From Otis tarda (Eukaryota; Chordata; Aves; Otidiformes; Otididae): 64,000 nt of DNA. Positions 1 through 12,786 of this stretch are shown here, piece by piece. Position 1 is the first letter of the stretch; each line of letters opens with the position of its first letter. Under the pieces are notes generated by a model. It did no database searches. It had not been told where the DNA came from and saw only the letters and a list, made by a program, of their open reading frames with translations. Made by a program: the position numbers and the translations under genes. The stretch is from the NCBI GenBank assembly GCA_026413225.1, contig CM048552.1, positions 183,368,053 to 183,432,052 on the forward strand, written 5' to 3'.

Positions 1-2189
1 TAATTATCTTGATACCTACGATGAAAGCGCAAAAGGTTGCAAACCCACATTGTTTGTTTTGAACCTGAGATTTCTTTCCATTTGCTAACCAAAGATTCCC
101 AATGATTATGGATGTTTGTTAGCCATAGTTAAGAGTTGCTTGGAAATTCTATCTCAAAAATGGAAAATGTGGTTCTCATAAAAATCAAAATTTACCACAG
201 AAAAATGGTTTAATTTTTTTTTAAAATGTTTCCATCAACATGTAACATTTGTTGCCTCACGCTGGGAGGACCCAGGATTCTTGGTAAGTTGCTTGATAGA
301 ATCCAAATGAAAAAAAATTAATTAATTTAGTATTAATGTTAATCCATGTCCTCTGAAATGCTAAAGGGATTTTTTTTTTTTAGTCCTAGATCCCCATAGT
401 TTTCAAAAAGTAGAGCTTTCCAGTTGCCATTCAAGGCTTCTGACATACTAGAATTTGTCTTCTCTTTGAGATCCATCACAGATATCTGTGGCTGTCACAC
501 ATCACGGAGGTATGATCTGATCCAATAGCCTAGATGGTTGCCTGAGCTGTAACTTCCCTAAAATAAAATTTTGATGCTTTATTCCCGTGTTTGGAAGTGT
601 GAAGACATTTGGATATACCTAGTTTTCACACTAGACAGAAATTCCTCTTTTTGGTCAGCTATGTTCATAAGTACTATTGAAGCTGTTTGCATAAAGACAT
701 TCCTACTTATAGATTGTTGAAAAACTGCTCATTTTGCCTATTCATAATATGTGTTTGGTCATAAAATTAATAATTTTTTTTTCTTTTTTTTTCTAAGTAG
801 AAACACTTAAAGCCAGATAATAATGAAAACAAATTATGTATTTCTGGTTGAAATTTCAGATAAGCTAATATGTTCTCAAGTGCTTGAAATGTTATTGACT
901 TTTTAAGATCCTTATAAATATGCTATGGCTCTTCAAATATTTAAGAAAAAAAAAATTTAAATCCCACAGGAGCCTCAGTTTGTTCCTTTCTTTTGTAAAT
1001 GACTAGATTTAGAAGAGGATTTAGTCACCAAATTCCCTCAGCTCCCACTATACCCGATGGAGGCACAGAGGCATCTCTGAAAGAAGACAAGGCAACTTTC
1101 CCAAAGTTTGAGTTGGCTTTTGGTTGTACTTGTCTATTCCACAGACAGTGGAAGGATTCTAAGGGTATGTCTACATTGCCAAATAAAAAAGAGCTGGGAA
1201 GTGAGCTTGAGTTGCAATCTTCTGTGGTGCTGAAGCTTGCTCTCCAGCACTGTTTCAGACATCCCTCAGAGGCTGTCTCCGGGGCAAACCTGCTATAAAG
1301 GGGGCTTAGATTTGCACAGTGAGGACAAAGGCCATCTGGACTTCAGATCCCAGTTCAGGCAAATGGTCTTCCTTCATTTATCTCTTGAAACACAAAATTT
1401 TACAGAAAAGGTGGGAATCTAACATTGGAATGTTGCAAAACTCTATGCACTTTAGAAATCTAACCTCAAATACAAGCAAATCCCTACTTGCGCTGTATCA
1501 ACAATTCATCTTTTGTCTTCTAATCAAATTAATCTGAGTATTTGTCTAATTTGTCATGTCACTAAACTGACAATAGTGGCCTCTAATCCTCAGTGCCTGC
1601 AACATTTCAAGGACTGACTAGAGACCAAGAGTTTAAAGGAAACTGCAATCACAGCCAAGAGGAATTGTAAATATTTGTAATCTTTAAAAGCATTGCTCAG
1701 GATGTCACACATGTTAGGTGGGCATGAGAGGCAAGGCACCTGTATTTAGAATGCCCAGATTTTTAAAATATTGGAAAATTTTGGCTACAAAAGCACACAA
1801 GCAAAGGAGGATGAGAACGGTGATTCAGAAACCCATCTGCACATCAGCGATTCTGTTGGGAAGAGGCAAAGTGATACATAATCCTAATCTTTAAGGTTTC
1901 CTATTGACTGGCCGTCCCTAGAGAAGAGCAGCCAATGGCCTTTGACAGCATTTGAGATCAGACTCTTCTTTCTTCCTTTAGTCAGTCACATTAGGTGTTG
2001 TTCTCTTTTAACAAAACAGAACAAAATTTCTACACAATTTCAACTTGAATTGTTTCAAATTCAATTTTTCTGCTCCTTGAACTGGTCCCCTCAACCCTTC
2101 CCTCCATCTCTTCCTTCTTATTCATCCCTCTTTCTTCTTGTCATAAGCAATCATGTTACAGCAATTAGTAGACGCTGGCCTGACAGTCA
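1..2189. other. Non-coding AT-rich sequence, no gene seen
   Basis: Unique-looking AT-rich DNA with scattered short A and T runs. Open frames are 99 codons or fewer, overlap one another in different frames (for example 999-1298 and 1237-1422) and resemble no protein I know. No transposon boundary, RNA gene or CpG-rich promoter was recognised. Confidence 0.6.
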
Positions 2190-2635
2190 TTAAAAGTTGC
2201 AAATGTTTCTTATTATTGGTGATTACACGCTGGTTAAGCCAGATCATGCAGGACTGTGTGACAAACCCGTAACATCTGTGTCCTGCCCCATCATATCATT
2301 AGAATGTATATATTCACAGAGTATGGTGCGCTGTTGGCTGGGAGTCTGAACAACAAACCATAAATAGGATAATGGCTTTCCTCAGTACATTATCATTATT
2401 CAAAAAAACAAAACCTCAGTTGTTTTTGAGGACCTTTTTGGTTTCTCTAAATTTCTCCATGGATATGGCTTTCTACTAGGGATTGATGACAGAGGTGCGC
2501 ATTTGTTGTCATCTTAACCACTAAAAACCCTGTGCCCTGTCTGCGGTACAGGACATCCTCCCCGTGTCTCCTGTTACGTTTTCCGCCCCGCGATGCACAG
2601 TTGGTCCTGGCACTCTGTCAGGAGGACAGGCAGTC
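2190..2635 (+). repeat. Unidentified duplicated segment, copy A
   Basis: This stretch aligns collinearly with copy B at about 10259-10695. Shared blocks in order include CAGGACTGTGTGACAAA (2249-2265), ACAAACCATAAATA followed by GATAATGG (from 2352), TTTCCTCAGT, GAGGACCTTTT followed by TTTCTCTAAATT, GATGACAGAGGTG (2485-2497), CTTAACCAC with AAAAAC, and GGACAGGCAG (2624-2633). Blocks are separated by substitutions and small gaps, so the duplication is old. It matches none of the CR1 or LTR sequences here, has no shared open frame, and I cannot name it. It could be an old interspersed repeat or a duplicated regulatory segment. The ends are approximate. Confidence 0.75.
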
Positions 2636-5600
2636 GCTGGCAGCTCATCTCCTCTCTGCTCATGAAGCTGTTAAGCTATATAAGGATGCTCTGTAAATAC
2701 AAACAAACCCTGTTACCTTGAACTATGGGGAATGAATGTCTGTTGTGTATTAGTGCATTTTGACTCCAACAAATTAAATCTCTGGTGTAACCAGGCATCT
2801 GCTAATTCCAGGGGTGAATATAGCATGGTTTTTTTTAAACTCACTAAATGAGGAGATGATGAAGAGGTTACTCAGCTTGTTAAATGGAAGCCGCGGGCTA
2901 TGGAAGTCTTGGTGCGGATGCATTCCCATGCTTTCATGGGTATGAGGTATTTTTAGATTTTGTATATACAGGAAGAGGTAGGTACATTGATCTCAACCAG
3001 GTGAAAGGAATTAAAATAGAATTGCAGAACTGCAGCTGATATTTTTCTTTCTTTTCTGCCCTTAAAGGAAGCCCAGTGTTCCACACAGTTACCAGTCAAG
3101 CTGGCCAGTGCTTTTGCTTGCTCTGAAGGAAGCTGAAGGGAGAGATTCTTCTTTCCTGTCCCTGCAGTGGAGCTGCTGTATTGACTCTGGATGTGGGAGA
3201 GAGACTTGGGCTACAGCATTGCAAAACTGTTTTCCCTTATTTCTTATTATCTTGCTTTTCCATTAATTTCCTAGGTTTTAATAATATTCAGCTTCTTTCA
3301 AGATTAATTTTATAGAAAGTCACTGAGCATATTATGGGGTCCACAAAATACTGCATACATTTTGACTGCTGCTAATAATTACAGTAGCCAAATATCAGTG
3401 TTCTTACTATAGTCTGCAGTTCAGCTCTAGGCCTTGCAATGGCATCCTATATAGCACACACACAGCAGCTGAAAATCATATTGAAGCCTTTAAATATATA
3501 GAATATTTTCTTCACTCAGGGAATCCAAGGGAAGATTCATAAATGTGTATCATATCACTAAAGTAAAATGATGAGAGGCACGCTGTCTGATCCCTAACAT
3601 CTGGGTCACAACCTCTCCTTCATACAAGCAAACATCACAGCATATATTGCCCTGTCTCATCCCGCACTGTGCTGGCATGGATAGCTGGAGCCTTTGTGCA
3701 GCTGAGTACACTGCGTGATATCAGGAAGCTATGATGTGCTTTAGCCTCCCTGAGCAAAAGTGGAAGACCTTGCTTCAACTTCAGCTCCAACCTTCAACTT
3801 TGCATCCCATGACCATGTTCATGCACTTAGCTGGGCCTCAGTGCATTTGCCCTCCTTTCTCAGTGCATGCTTGGGATCTGAAAAATTTTGGTTTTGAGTT
3901 TCACACCTTTACTGAACATAATAGTAATGATATTTAAAAGTATATTACCTGTGCTTTGCACATGCAGTTAGTTACTGAAATTAAAAAAAAAAACCCAACC
4001 CACAGGGAAAGATTAACCTCTTTTGTGTGGAGCTTTCTACTAGTTCTTGAGCTTGTTTTCATCACTAGCGTATTGGAAATTTAGAAATTGAAAGAAAAAG
4101 TTTAAAAATATCACTTAGGATCTCCATATTAGCAACACCTGTAACAGTTAGCACATACTGTCCAGGCACTGGAGAATGGTATGCCCAGGGGACTGTTCCC
4201 AACAGACAGTGTGGCAGAAGCTATGCTGTTGTGGGATGGAGGAGTTAATCTGCGCAGAGATGAATTGTGCCGTGCTTCTTGTCTTTGGGCTGACAGAACT
4301 AGCAGAGATGTACCTTGGGATACAGTAACACAGAGAAATGGTCAGGAGGAAAGATTTCTTTAGTATCATGGACAACAAATGTTTCCTATCACAGCTTTTA
4401 CACAACATTTGGATTTTGAAGGAGCATCCCTTCCTCAGAACATTTTAGAGAGGAGTTTAATCAGCCACTATGCTGGAAATACTCTTACCTGTAAGAAAAA
4501 AAATTACTCAGGGACATTTTAGACAACCCTGTTCTAAGGATGGTGTTTAGAGAAGAAGCGGAGATTATCCATGTGCTTCTGGGAGAATTACATGTTTATA
4601 TGCCTCACTTTTATCATTATGTTTCAGTAACAACAGTTAAACTTGGTTCTTCTTTGAAAACCTTCATCCTCACTCTTTCCTGCCACTAACATTGGTGGTT
4701 CCTCACTGTAGGCAGCCATTCCATTCACTTGCTAATAAATATTGTGAGAAAGGATGGGTCTACAGTGCCAGATTGAAAAGCAAATGCACATTTACCCATC
4801 TGCAAAGATGAAAGAAGTAAACCTGACACAGGCAAAATGAATCATGCATAGAAATGTTTGGGTTTTTTTAACAAGAACTAAGATCTTCCCCAGTGCTCAG
4901 TCCCACAGGAGAGAATTAAAAAGCACTTGGATGAGATGCAGAAAAGATCATTTGCTTATCTATAGACACTATCAGCACACTGGGCACGGCCTGATGGCTG
5001 AACTGAAGGGATGTGGGTCACAGAAAAAGGCTGAGACTACCAGGAGAAGAAATGGGGGTAGGAGGAAGGGATTGAGGTACTCCCTGCCCAGAGCACGTGA
5101 GAGAAGTTTCCAGGCAGCAGCTAGAGTGAAAAGCTGGCTGAGGCAAGGAAAGGGAGAAAAAGATAGAAAGATGTTCTCAGCCCCAAAAAGATTGATTGTA
5201 TGTGGCTATGGGGGCAGCTGGCATCAAAGACAACAGATACAGAAGGAAGAAAAGACAATTTCATGACTCAGAGGAAAGGCGGTAATCTACTTTATCATGA
5301 CATCATGGACATCATGCAGGCTGTGAGGACACCAGAGATGATTGCAATGCAGTATGGGAACCCTGAGAGAAGCAAATGGATGGGGAGGGCCTTTGTTTTG
5401 TCCTGTTCTTGGTCTTCTGTAGGGACCAAATTGGTTCACAAGCCTTGGCCAAGCCAGCGTGCCTGTGAAGAGATGACAGAGCCTCAAGGACTCGCACAGT
5501 TGGTGCATGTAGATGAGATGTGCTTTTAACCTAGGTAAGCTGCAAAGCTGGGGTTTCATGGTCAGTGTTTGCTCCTGGCACACCGCTGCCCTCCCTGCCA

Positions 5601-8600
5601 GGCTCACCTCAGCCTCCTTGCACCCTCTCTGACATTGGTGTTGGTTCTCATGGCCCCATGGCCGCTCCCATCAACAGCCTGAAAATTCATCTAGCAAACA
5701 TAACTGAAAAGAAGCTTATTTGCCATGCCAGAGTGTGCTTGCAGACTGGTTTGATCTAGACATGCAACATTTAGTGCTGGCTCGGTGCTCTCATGGAGCT
5801 GGGCTGAGGTCTGCTCCCATGAAGGTGGAAGGCTGGCTGTTGCTGCAGGGGAAGGGAACTTTCCAAAGAGAAATTGCACTTTTTTGACTAATAAATATAA
5901 CTTCCAGTAACACAGCAAAGGCAAAGTTACTGTGAAGCAAGAACCAAAGCCACCAGCGAGGCAGACTTTTAAACTTTTCTCAGAACCCTTTCACGTAGAT
6001 ATTTTTAAGGCCAGGCATGCACTCTTAGCCCTTGTGTATCAGGGAGAGTTGCCAATAAAACATAGTTCTCAAGATGGATGGCCCATTTGAGACATCAATG
6101 TCCATTTGGAGCATAAAGTGACAAAGTCTGCAGGACAGAGTGCTAGGTTATTATTTTCCTTGAGGCTTGAATGTCAAACCGGGGATTTATAGTTCTGTAT
6201 CTTCAGTTAGCACTTTCCAATGCACCCAGAGGCAGCTATCAGTAAACCAGATGGATGAAAGAACAGATTGCTTAGGTAACCATTAAACACACTGTCCCTC
6301 TTCTCATGTTGTGTCACATCCTGCCTGTGCCAGGATACCTCTGTGCCAAAACAGCTAGAGGCAGGCACCAGCAGTTCAGGGGAACGCAATGCTGCATCCG
6401 GAAGGTGGGATGCGCAAGGTTTTTTTGTTGACACGCATGAATGCCAGCCATCTCACACTTGATTTCTAGGTATCTCAGCTCCTACCCTAGCCGCCCGCCC
6501 CATCCCGCTCTGCCTTTGCTTGAAACCAGCCTAGTCACACTACCAGTCAGACTGAAAGCATGCAGCGGGGGTGGGTGGAAATTTGGCAAATGCCATGTAC
6601 CCCACCACCCCAAGGCTGTAGCGGTCTGTTGTGCCTCATGGCAGGAAATCTGGAAACTTTCCGTCCTTGACATGCCGGTTCGTTCAGTACATGAGGTACG
6701 CTTGTAGTGATTTGTACCGATGTGCAAGAAAAGACCATGAGTCAGCAGAGAAATCGTTCTGGGTAACCAACATTCAAACCGGTATCAATTAAATTAATCT
6801 TTTAGATTACCTGCGGATATTAACTTTAAAGAAGAGTTGACTAATACAGAAGAACATGTTTCTCAGGGTGGCGAACCTTCAGCTTTGGAGGCCTGGCAGA
6901 AGGCTGAGGGCCACAAAATCCTCAATACTGGAAGAACCAGTCGAATTATTAGTGAGAAGAAATAGCCCCACATGCTCAAAACCTGAGTCAGCCTCCAGCA
7001 AATCAAGACATTTGTTTAAAAATCATAAGGCTTCCAAAATAATTCCTTCTGGGCTACTTTTATTTTCTTCCTTTATACTCACATGCTTTCTCCTTCCTCT
7101 GTTGCCTCTGTTTTGCTCCCCCTGCAAGGGCTCCTCCCTACAAGGGCTTTCAAATGAAAGTAGGTAAAATTCTCAGGTAATAACCTGATTCTAGGGACTG
7201 GGGCTTTAAGAAAACAAACCAAATATATTTAGCCCAACCATTAAACCACAAATGCTGGCAATATTTCAAGAGTCATTTAGGAGGTTTTTCTTTGTTTGCA
7301 AGTTGTCAGAGAGTGATGTCGGACCCCTCTGGGCTGGATGCTCAGTGGGACACTTTCTTCAGATCCTGTGACTGGGCTCATAACTTCTTAAATCTGTGTT
7401 TGGACACAACATGGGTTGTTTTTTGGTTTGTTTAATTTCATTTTTGAGCACCTGGGCCTTTACAATCTCTCTGCCCTCTTTTAATGAAGATCACACATGT
7501 AGATCCAGCTTTGACACTTTTACTAGGCAAATGTAAGGGAGTTGCTAAATTCACTCTGCCTCAGTTTTCTCATGAGTAAAATGGGACGTGCGTGTGACGT
7601 GTGTTTTAAGAAATAAGTAGCCATATAGTTGCTGTTGTTATTCTGCAGGACTGCTTTCAGAAGATAACTCCAGTGGTCAAAGCAAGTCACAACCTTGAGG
7701 AACATCACTGGTTGTTCTCCACCAGTATCAACCTACAAATCTCCTTCCTTGTTTTTCCACAACAGAGGTAGGTTGGGTCTATCCACACCTTTTTGCTCCT
7801 CTCTCTTGCGTTATTTATGTCACACCTTCGTTCTGGCTGGCTGGTTACCAATAAGAGGCTTGGACATTTGCCCAGGGAGATGGAAAGGTCTATCTGACAA
7901 CAAGGTAGTGTTCCTATACATCTTTTATAGCCAAGATGAGAGATAGAAGCTTTTCTTGAAAATACACACTCTTTTGAGTTCAATCCTTCCTCAACTTTTG
8001 GACTGGAAAATCAAGATGGAAAGATGGAGAGGAAACATCCCCTTTATGTTTTTTCTGCCTTCTCCCAAGTAGCAACATTGCACTGCCCTGGCATTTTCTC
8101 CATTCCTGATGGGCATCACAAGTTTGGCAACTTTCTTCACCAGTATGATTCCCATCTGCCAGCATGGTTTGCCATTGCCTTGAGTTTGCTCCCCTCAGCC
8201 ACTGCATGTGGCCTGAGTGGGTTTGTGTCAAAGCCATCTGAGTTTTGCCCTAGTACATCATTTCTTGATAACACGCCAGAAGGACTATTTTCCAGCATTG
8301 TCACTGACGACATACCAGAGCCTTGGGGGTCATGCTGACCTGAGTTAACTGCAGAACAGCAGGGCTTACATTTACTCACAACACTGTCTATGAAAATTTG
8401 ATTGTAATATGTTTGTGTCCCACAGGTGCTATTTGACTGCCTCTTCAGTCAGCCACTGAGATGTCTCAAGCTGGGAAATGGTAACTTTTGCCCCAGAAAA
8501 TCAATAAACTAAGTCAATGTATGCAAGGCAAATGAGACCATGGTGGTTTGTTGGTTTTTTTTTCAGTGTGAGCTAGGTGGTCACAAATCAATGCCATTTT

Positions 8601-10258
8601 AGTGGCAGTTCAGTATTAATCTGCATCTGCTTGAATTAATGCCATCCTGTGAAGGAGCTGTAGTTTGAGTTCCTTACCTTTTCTCACATCCCACTCCCTG
8701 TCTGTTCTCAATGGGTGGCCACTCTACCTGGGTCACAGATGACATAAAGTGGTGATTGCTCTCTAAGAAAGTCTGAGGTTCACTATGGAGTACTGTGAAC
8801 GTGGAGCTCCACTGGAAGTATAGCTTGGCCAGGAATCACTGCTGAGTTAAAAGCACAAGCCTGAACCTTGCCTCCCATAAGCTTAGTTGGACTACACTAG
8901 TCCATCCCCCAAATTTTAAGCCATTGGATGTTTCCTATCTTGACCTTTTCTCTCTCCCTGGATATGCAAATAAGTGTAGTTATCAACGTTTTCCCTAAAA
9001 TAGTCTTTAAAACTACCTTCACTCTTAAATAGTAATGAAGACTTTGCATGAAGACATGAAATTTCAGTTTGATACTATTTCTTCTTGCTTGTTTGCAGCA
9101 TGTTCTTGTAGTCAGATTTTTCTTAGTACAGATGTTTACAGCAAGGCAGTGCCAAATAACAACAACAAAATACAGCCTTCTGATTAAAACCACAGAAAAA
9201 GGCCTTCTGATAAAACCCCCAAACATTTAACAGGAAAAAAAGGGCTATTTGGTGACAAGCATTGAAGGGCTACTAAGGGCTTAATGAATTTGCAGTGGCT
9301 CTTCTAACCTGCCTCACATCTTTCACCCCCACTGTATCATACTGCTACATGCCCAGCTTTGTTCCCAATTTGCCTGTACTATTGCATATATAGTGCTGTG
9401 TCCTTTGATGTGTGGTATGATCTGGCCTACTCTTGTAACTATATATTTATGAAAAGAATCACTCAGTTTCAGAAGATCTGATCACTTCATTTAGGACCAG
9501 ATATCCAAATGACTCCTCATAAGCTGCCATTGAAAGCCATTGGGAAAGTCAGGGGATTGGTACATCTGGAGTTTCTCTGTTTTTATTTTCCCAAAGTTGG
9601 ATAGCCAAGAACTGATGCCATCAAACTTTTGAACAACTGAGTCTTCATCTCACTGCCTATGTTTCACATAGGCACAGATCTCTGTCACCTTCATCACCAC
9701 TGATTCCGTTTATGGTCAATGAAGAAGCACTTTGTGGAGATATTAATCTCAGTGGCACGTAAGGTAGGTCAGAAGAATAGGGTGGATGACTGTAATAGGA
9801 GGCTAGCTCAAGTGCTGACCACAACATGGAGCTGATCTAAAGTTAGGTGAGATGCAGGGTACAGACAGTTTCAGTATTTCCATTTCTAAAAGCAAGAAAG
9901 CAGAGGATACTTTGTGTGGTGTTATAAACACTGACACGTTTCTTGGGTTTATTTCTGTTGTGCAGACATGATGTGCTTATAAAATGACGCTTTGCTTGTG
10001 AAGGGCAATATCTGGTTGATACGATGTGAGAATCTTGTTTCAACAGCCCTGTAGATAGTACCCATTCCTTGCAGATGTTTTCAATAAAATTGATTAGCTC
10101 TTCACCTGGCCAGAAGAAACACACTAAGTGCCCTAACATTTTTAGATGCTGTTCTCTTAAATTTGAATTCTTGTTTCTTGGAACAGTTTTGCAAAGCCTC
10201 CTTTGGACAGTTTTACAAAATTTAAACACTACAAGTCAGCTGACCTTGTCCTGGTTTT
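2636..10258. other. Non-coding sequence, no gene seen
   Basis: About 7.6 kb without a recognisable gene or recent repeat. The longest open frame (4844-5266, 140 codons, very rich in Arg and Lys) has no recognisable domain and looks like a chance frame through purine-rich DNA. A small local duplication of GCCTTCTGAT with following A and C residues occurs at 9175-9220, spaced about 26 bp. Nothing else stands out. Confidence 0.55.
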
Positions 10259-10695
10259 CATTAAAGTACCAACTGATTTCCTATACTTGGTGAGTACACC
10301 TCGGTGAAAAGCTATACAGGACTGTGTGACAAATCCACAGTGGGGACTCAAGCTGTTACAACATTACAACCTGTATTTCACAATATATAGTACGGTGTCC
10401 GCTCTGACCCTGAAAAACAAACCATAAATAAGATAATGGTTTTCCTCAGTGCAATATTATTACAGAGAAAAAACCTCTGTTATTTTGAGGACCTTTTAGT
10501 TTCTCTAAATTACCTCATAGGTACTTTGGTCTTTTGACTGTCATTTTCTGCAAAGAACCGATGACAGAGGTGTGTATCTTAACCACCAAAAACTCCCTGG
10601 CCTCTTTGTGGTACATCACATCCTCCTTATGTTTCCTCTTAGCAGGTTCTGCCCCGTGGTGCACACATGGCTCGCCTTTCTGTGGACAGGCAGGA
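10259..10695 (+). repeat. Unidentified duplicated segment, copy B
   Basis: Same orientation as copy A at 2190-2635 and collinear with it along the whole length. It keeps CAGGACTGTGTGACAAA (10317-10333), AAACAAACCATAAATA (10415-10430), GATAATGG, TTTCCTCAGT, GAGGACCTTTT, TTTCTCTAAATT, GATGACAGAGGTGTG (10560-10574), CTTAACCACCAAAAAC and GGACAGGCAG (10685-10694). The left edge is near CATTAAAGT and similarity fades soon after the GGACAGGCAG block. The frames at 10534-10899 and 10515-10703 are not preserved between the copies, which argues against coding function. Confidence 0.75.
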
Positions 10696-11298
10696 AGAGG
10701 CATGACAAATGACTCTGACTTCTGCTTGACACATTTGGGGAGTGGGCTTCAAAATCATAGCCTATGGAGAAAGAAGAACCTCATCCTTTCTTACCTATTT
10801 CACCAAGGGGCAAGTAGCCATCACCTCTTTAGGTTCCTCCTCTCCCCTATCCACAGTTCACCAGCAGAAACCCCTCACTTCCCCTCATCTGGGGATTAAG
10901 CCTTGGGAAAAAGGAGACCTCCTCACTTGGAAGACATTAACAACCAGAAGTGGAAAAGGATGCATATGCCTGCAAGTTTTTAATCCTCAGGAGAGGTGCC
11001 CAGACCCTGAGGTGGTCAACCTGACCATCCTGTATTGTGAAGTTACAGGCCTCCACCTGGGATCCAAGAACAAACACGTGCTGTTGGGGAGCCACTTCCA
11101 CCTGCTCAGGAGGAAGGACTGAAGATGCTGGGGTACCTGAGACTCTCTGCTCATAGTAGTTTTATCTCATTTTGTTCTAAATCTATGTTATTTCCCATAA
11201 CACAGACAGAAGGTGATAGGGTGAATGGCTAAGGCAGCAGATCTTCAGCCAGGGGTGGCAGTGAGCTACACTGAACCCTGGGGTGGGGAAATCACTGG
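10696..11298. other. Non-coding spacer between segment B and CR1
   Basis: About 600 bp of unremarkable sequence. Open frames running in from 10534 and 10742 are short and not recognisable. No repeat was identified. Confidence 0.5.
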
Positions 11299-11888
11299 TG
11301 TCAGTATAGACTGGGTGATGAAGGAATTGAGAGTAGCCCTGCAAAGAAGGACTTGGGAAGACTGGTGGATGAAAAATTGGACATGAGGCAGCTTGCAGCC
11401 CACAAAGCCAACCGCATCCTGGGCTGCATCAAAAGAAGTGTGGCCAGCAGGTCAAGGGAGGTGATTCTGCCCCTCTACTCCACTATTGTGAGACCCCACC
11501 TGGAGTACTGCATCCAGCCCTGGAGCCCCCAACATAAGAAGGACATGGACCTGTTGGAGCGAGTCCAGAGGAGGGCCACAAAGATGATCAGAGGGCTGGA
11601 GCACCTCTCCTATGAGGACAGGCTGAGAGAGTTGGGGCTGTTCAGCCTGGAGAAGAGAAGGCTCCTGGTAGACCTTATTGCAGCCTTTCAGTACATAAAG
11701 GGGCTCATAAGAAAGATGGAGAGAGACTTCCTCCCAGTGCCTGTAGTGACAGGACAAGAGGCAACAGTTTTAAACTAAAAGAGGGTAGATATGTATTGGA
11801 CATAAGGAGGAAACGTTTTACGATGAGGATGGTGAGACCCTGGAACAGGTTGCCCAGAGAGGTGGTGGATGCCCCATCATTGGAAGTG
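11299..11888 (+). mobile_element. CR1 LINE, 5'-truncated, left part of a split copy
   Basis: This is the 3' part of a CR1 non-LTR retrotransposon, covering the end of ORF2 and the start of the 3' UTR. The + strand encodes the typical CR1 C-terminal peptide, then the 3' UTR phrase ending in GGTGGTGGATGCCCCATC. It stops at CATTGGAAGTG and resumes at 12642 with AAGTGTTCAAGG, so one copy has been split by the CR1 at 11889-12641. CR1 moves by target-primed reverse transcription, and most copies in birds are 5'-truncated like this one. The exact 5' edge is uncertain by a few tens of bases. Confidence 0.93.
11353..11778 (+). pseudogene. CR1 ORF2 C-terminal remnant
   Basis: An open frame of 141 codons in a truncated CR1. 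It contains the conserved run [19 protein letters not shown], then [49 protein letters not shown] and [20 protein letters not shown]. This is the region C-terminal to the reverse transcriptase catalytic core of CR1 ORF2p. The endonuclease domain and the catalytic core with its metal-binding aspartates lie upstream and are absent, so no activity is expected. The initial Met is internal to ORF2, not a true start. Low divergence from the family peptide suggests a moderately young insertion. Confidence 0.9.
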
Positions 11889-12641
11889 ATCAGAATAGAA
11901 TAGAATAGAATAGAATAGAATAGAATAGAATAGAATAGAATAGAATAGAATAACAGTTTGGTTGCAAGAGATGTACAACAATCGTTTAGTCCAACTGCCT
12001 AACAAACTCAGGGCTGACCAAATATTAAAGCATGTTGTTAAGGGCATTGTCCAAACGCATCTTAAACACTGACAGGCTTGGGGCATCAACTACCACTCTA
12101 GAAAGCCCGTTCCAGTGTCTGACCACTCTCTTGGTAAAGAAATACTTCCTAATTTCCAGTCTAAACCTCTTCTGGCTCAGCTTTTAACCATTCCCATAAG
12201 TCCAGTCACTGGATACCAGGGAGGAGAGATCAGCACCTCCCTCTCCACTTCCCCTCCTCAGGAAGCTGCAGAGAGCTATGAGGTCACCTTTCAGCTTCCT
12301 TTTCTCCAAACTAGACAAGCCCAAAGTCCTGAGCCACTCCTTGTAGGACTTTCCTTCCAGCTCTTCCACCAGCTTTGTTGCCCTCCTCTGGATGCACTCA
12401 AGGACCTTCACATCCTTCTTAAATTGTGGGGCCCAGATCTGCACACACTACTCAAGGTGAGGCCGCATCAATGCTGAATACAGAGGGATAACCACCTCTT
12501 TTGACCAGCTGGTTACACTGTGTTTGATGCATCCCATGATGTGGTTGGCCCTCTTGGCTGCCAGGGCACACTGCTGACTCATATTGAGCCTGCTGTCAAC
12601 CAGCAACCTCAGATCCCTTTCTGCAGGGCTGCTCTCCAGCC
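11889..12641 (-). mobile_element. CR1 LINE inserted into another CR1
   Basis: A 5'-truncated CR1 on the minus strand. Its 5' end is at 12641 and its 3' tail is at the left edge as an (AGAAT)n run. Minus-strand frames at 12184-12444 and about 12448-12641 give CR1 ORF2 C-terminal peptides such as [20 protein letters not shown] and LAAKRANHIMGCIKHSV. The frame is interrupted between them. It is flanked by AAGTG at 11884-11888 and 12642-12646, and related CR1 sequence has this site only once (GGAAGTGTTCAAGG), so the duplication was made by the insertion. The nesting shows this copy is younger than its host CR1. Peptide and tail differ from the host copy, which suggests a different subfamily. Confidence 0.93.
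11892..11952. repeat. (AGAAT)n microsatellite from a CR1 tail
   Basis: About twelve perfect pentamer units lie exactly at the 3' end of the minus-strand CR1. The usual CR1 tail is an ATTCTATG-like octamer, so this is a tail-derived pentamer expansion. Confidence 0.95.
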
Positions 12642-12786
12642 AAGTGTTCAAGGTTAGGTTGGATGGGGCTTTGAGCAACCTGATATAATGAAAGATATCC
12701 CTGCTCACGGCAGGGGAATTGGGACTAGATGATCTATAAAGGTCCCTTCTGACCCAAATCATTCTGTGATTCTGTGGTTCTATGAA
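12642..12786 (+). mobile_element. CR1 LINE, right part of the split copy
   Basis: Resumes the CR1 broken at 11888: AAGTGTTCAAGGTTAGG, then the typical CR1 3' end with GGACTAGATGATCT, GGTCCCTTCTGACCC and an ATTCTGTG-type tail. Together with 11299-11888 it makes one insertion. Confidence 0.92.

Noticed and set aside
1165-1200. GGTATGTCTACATTGCC-like text resembling the end of an old DNA transposon
   Set aside because: I could not find a matching inverted end or a target duplication nearby, so the resemblance alone is not enough.
4844-5266. 140-codon frame rich in Arg and Lys
   Set aside because: No recognisable domain. The composition follows purine-rich DNA, and it overlaps unrelated frames.
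12448-12762. Minus-strand frame of 104 codons
   Set aside because: It runs across the junction between two nested CR1 copies of opposite orientation. Only the part below 12642 is CR1 ORF2 sense, and the rest is antisense CR1.
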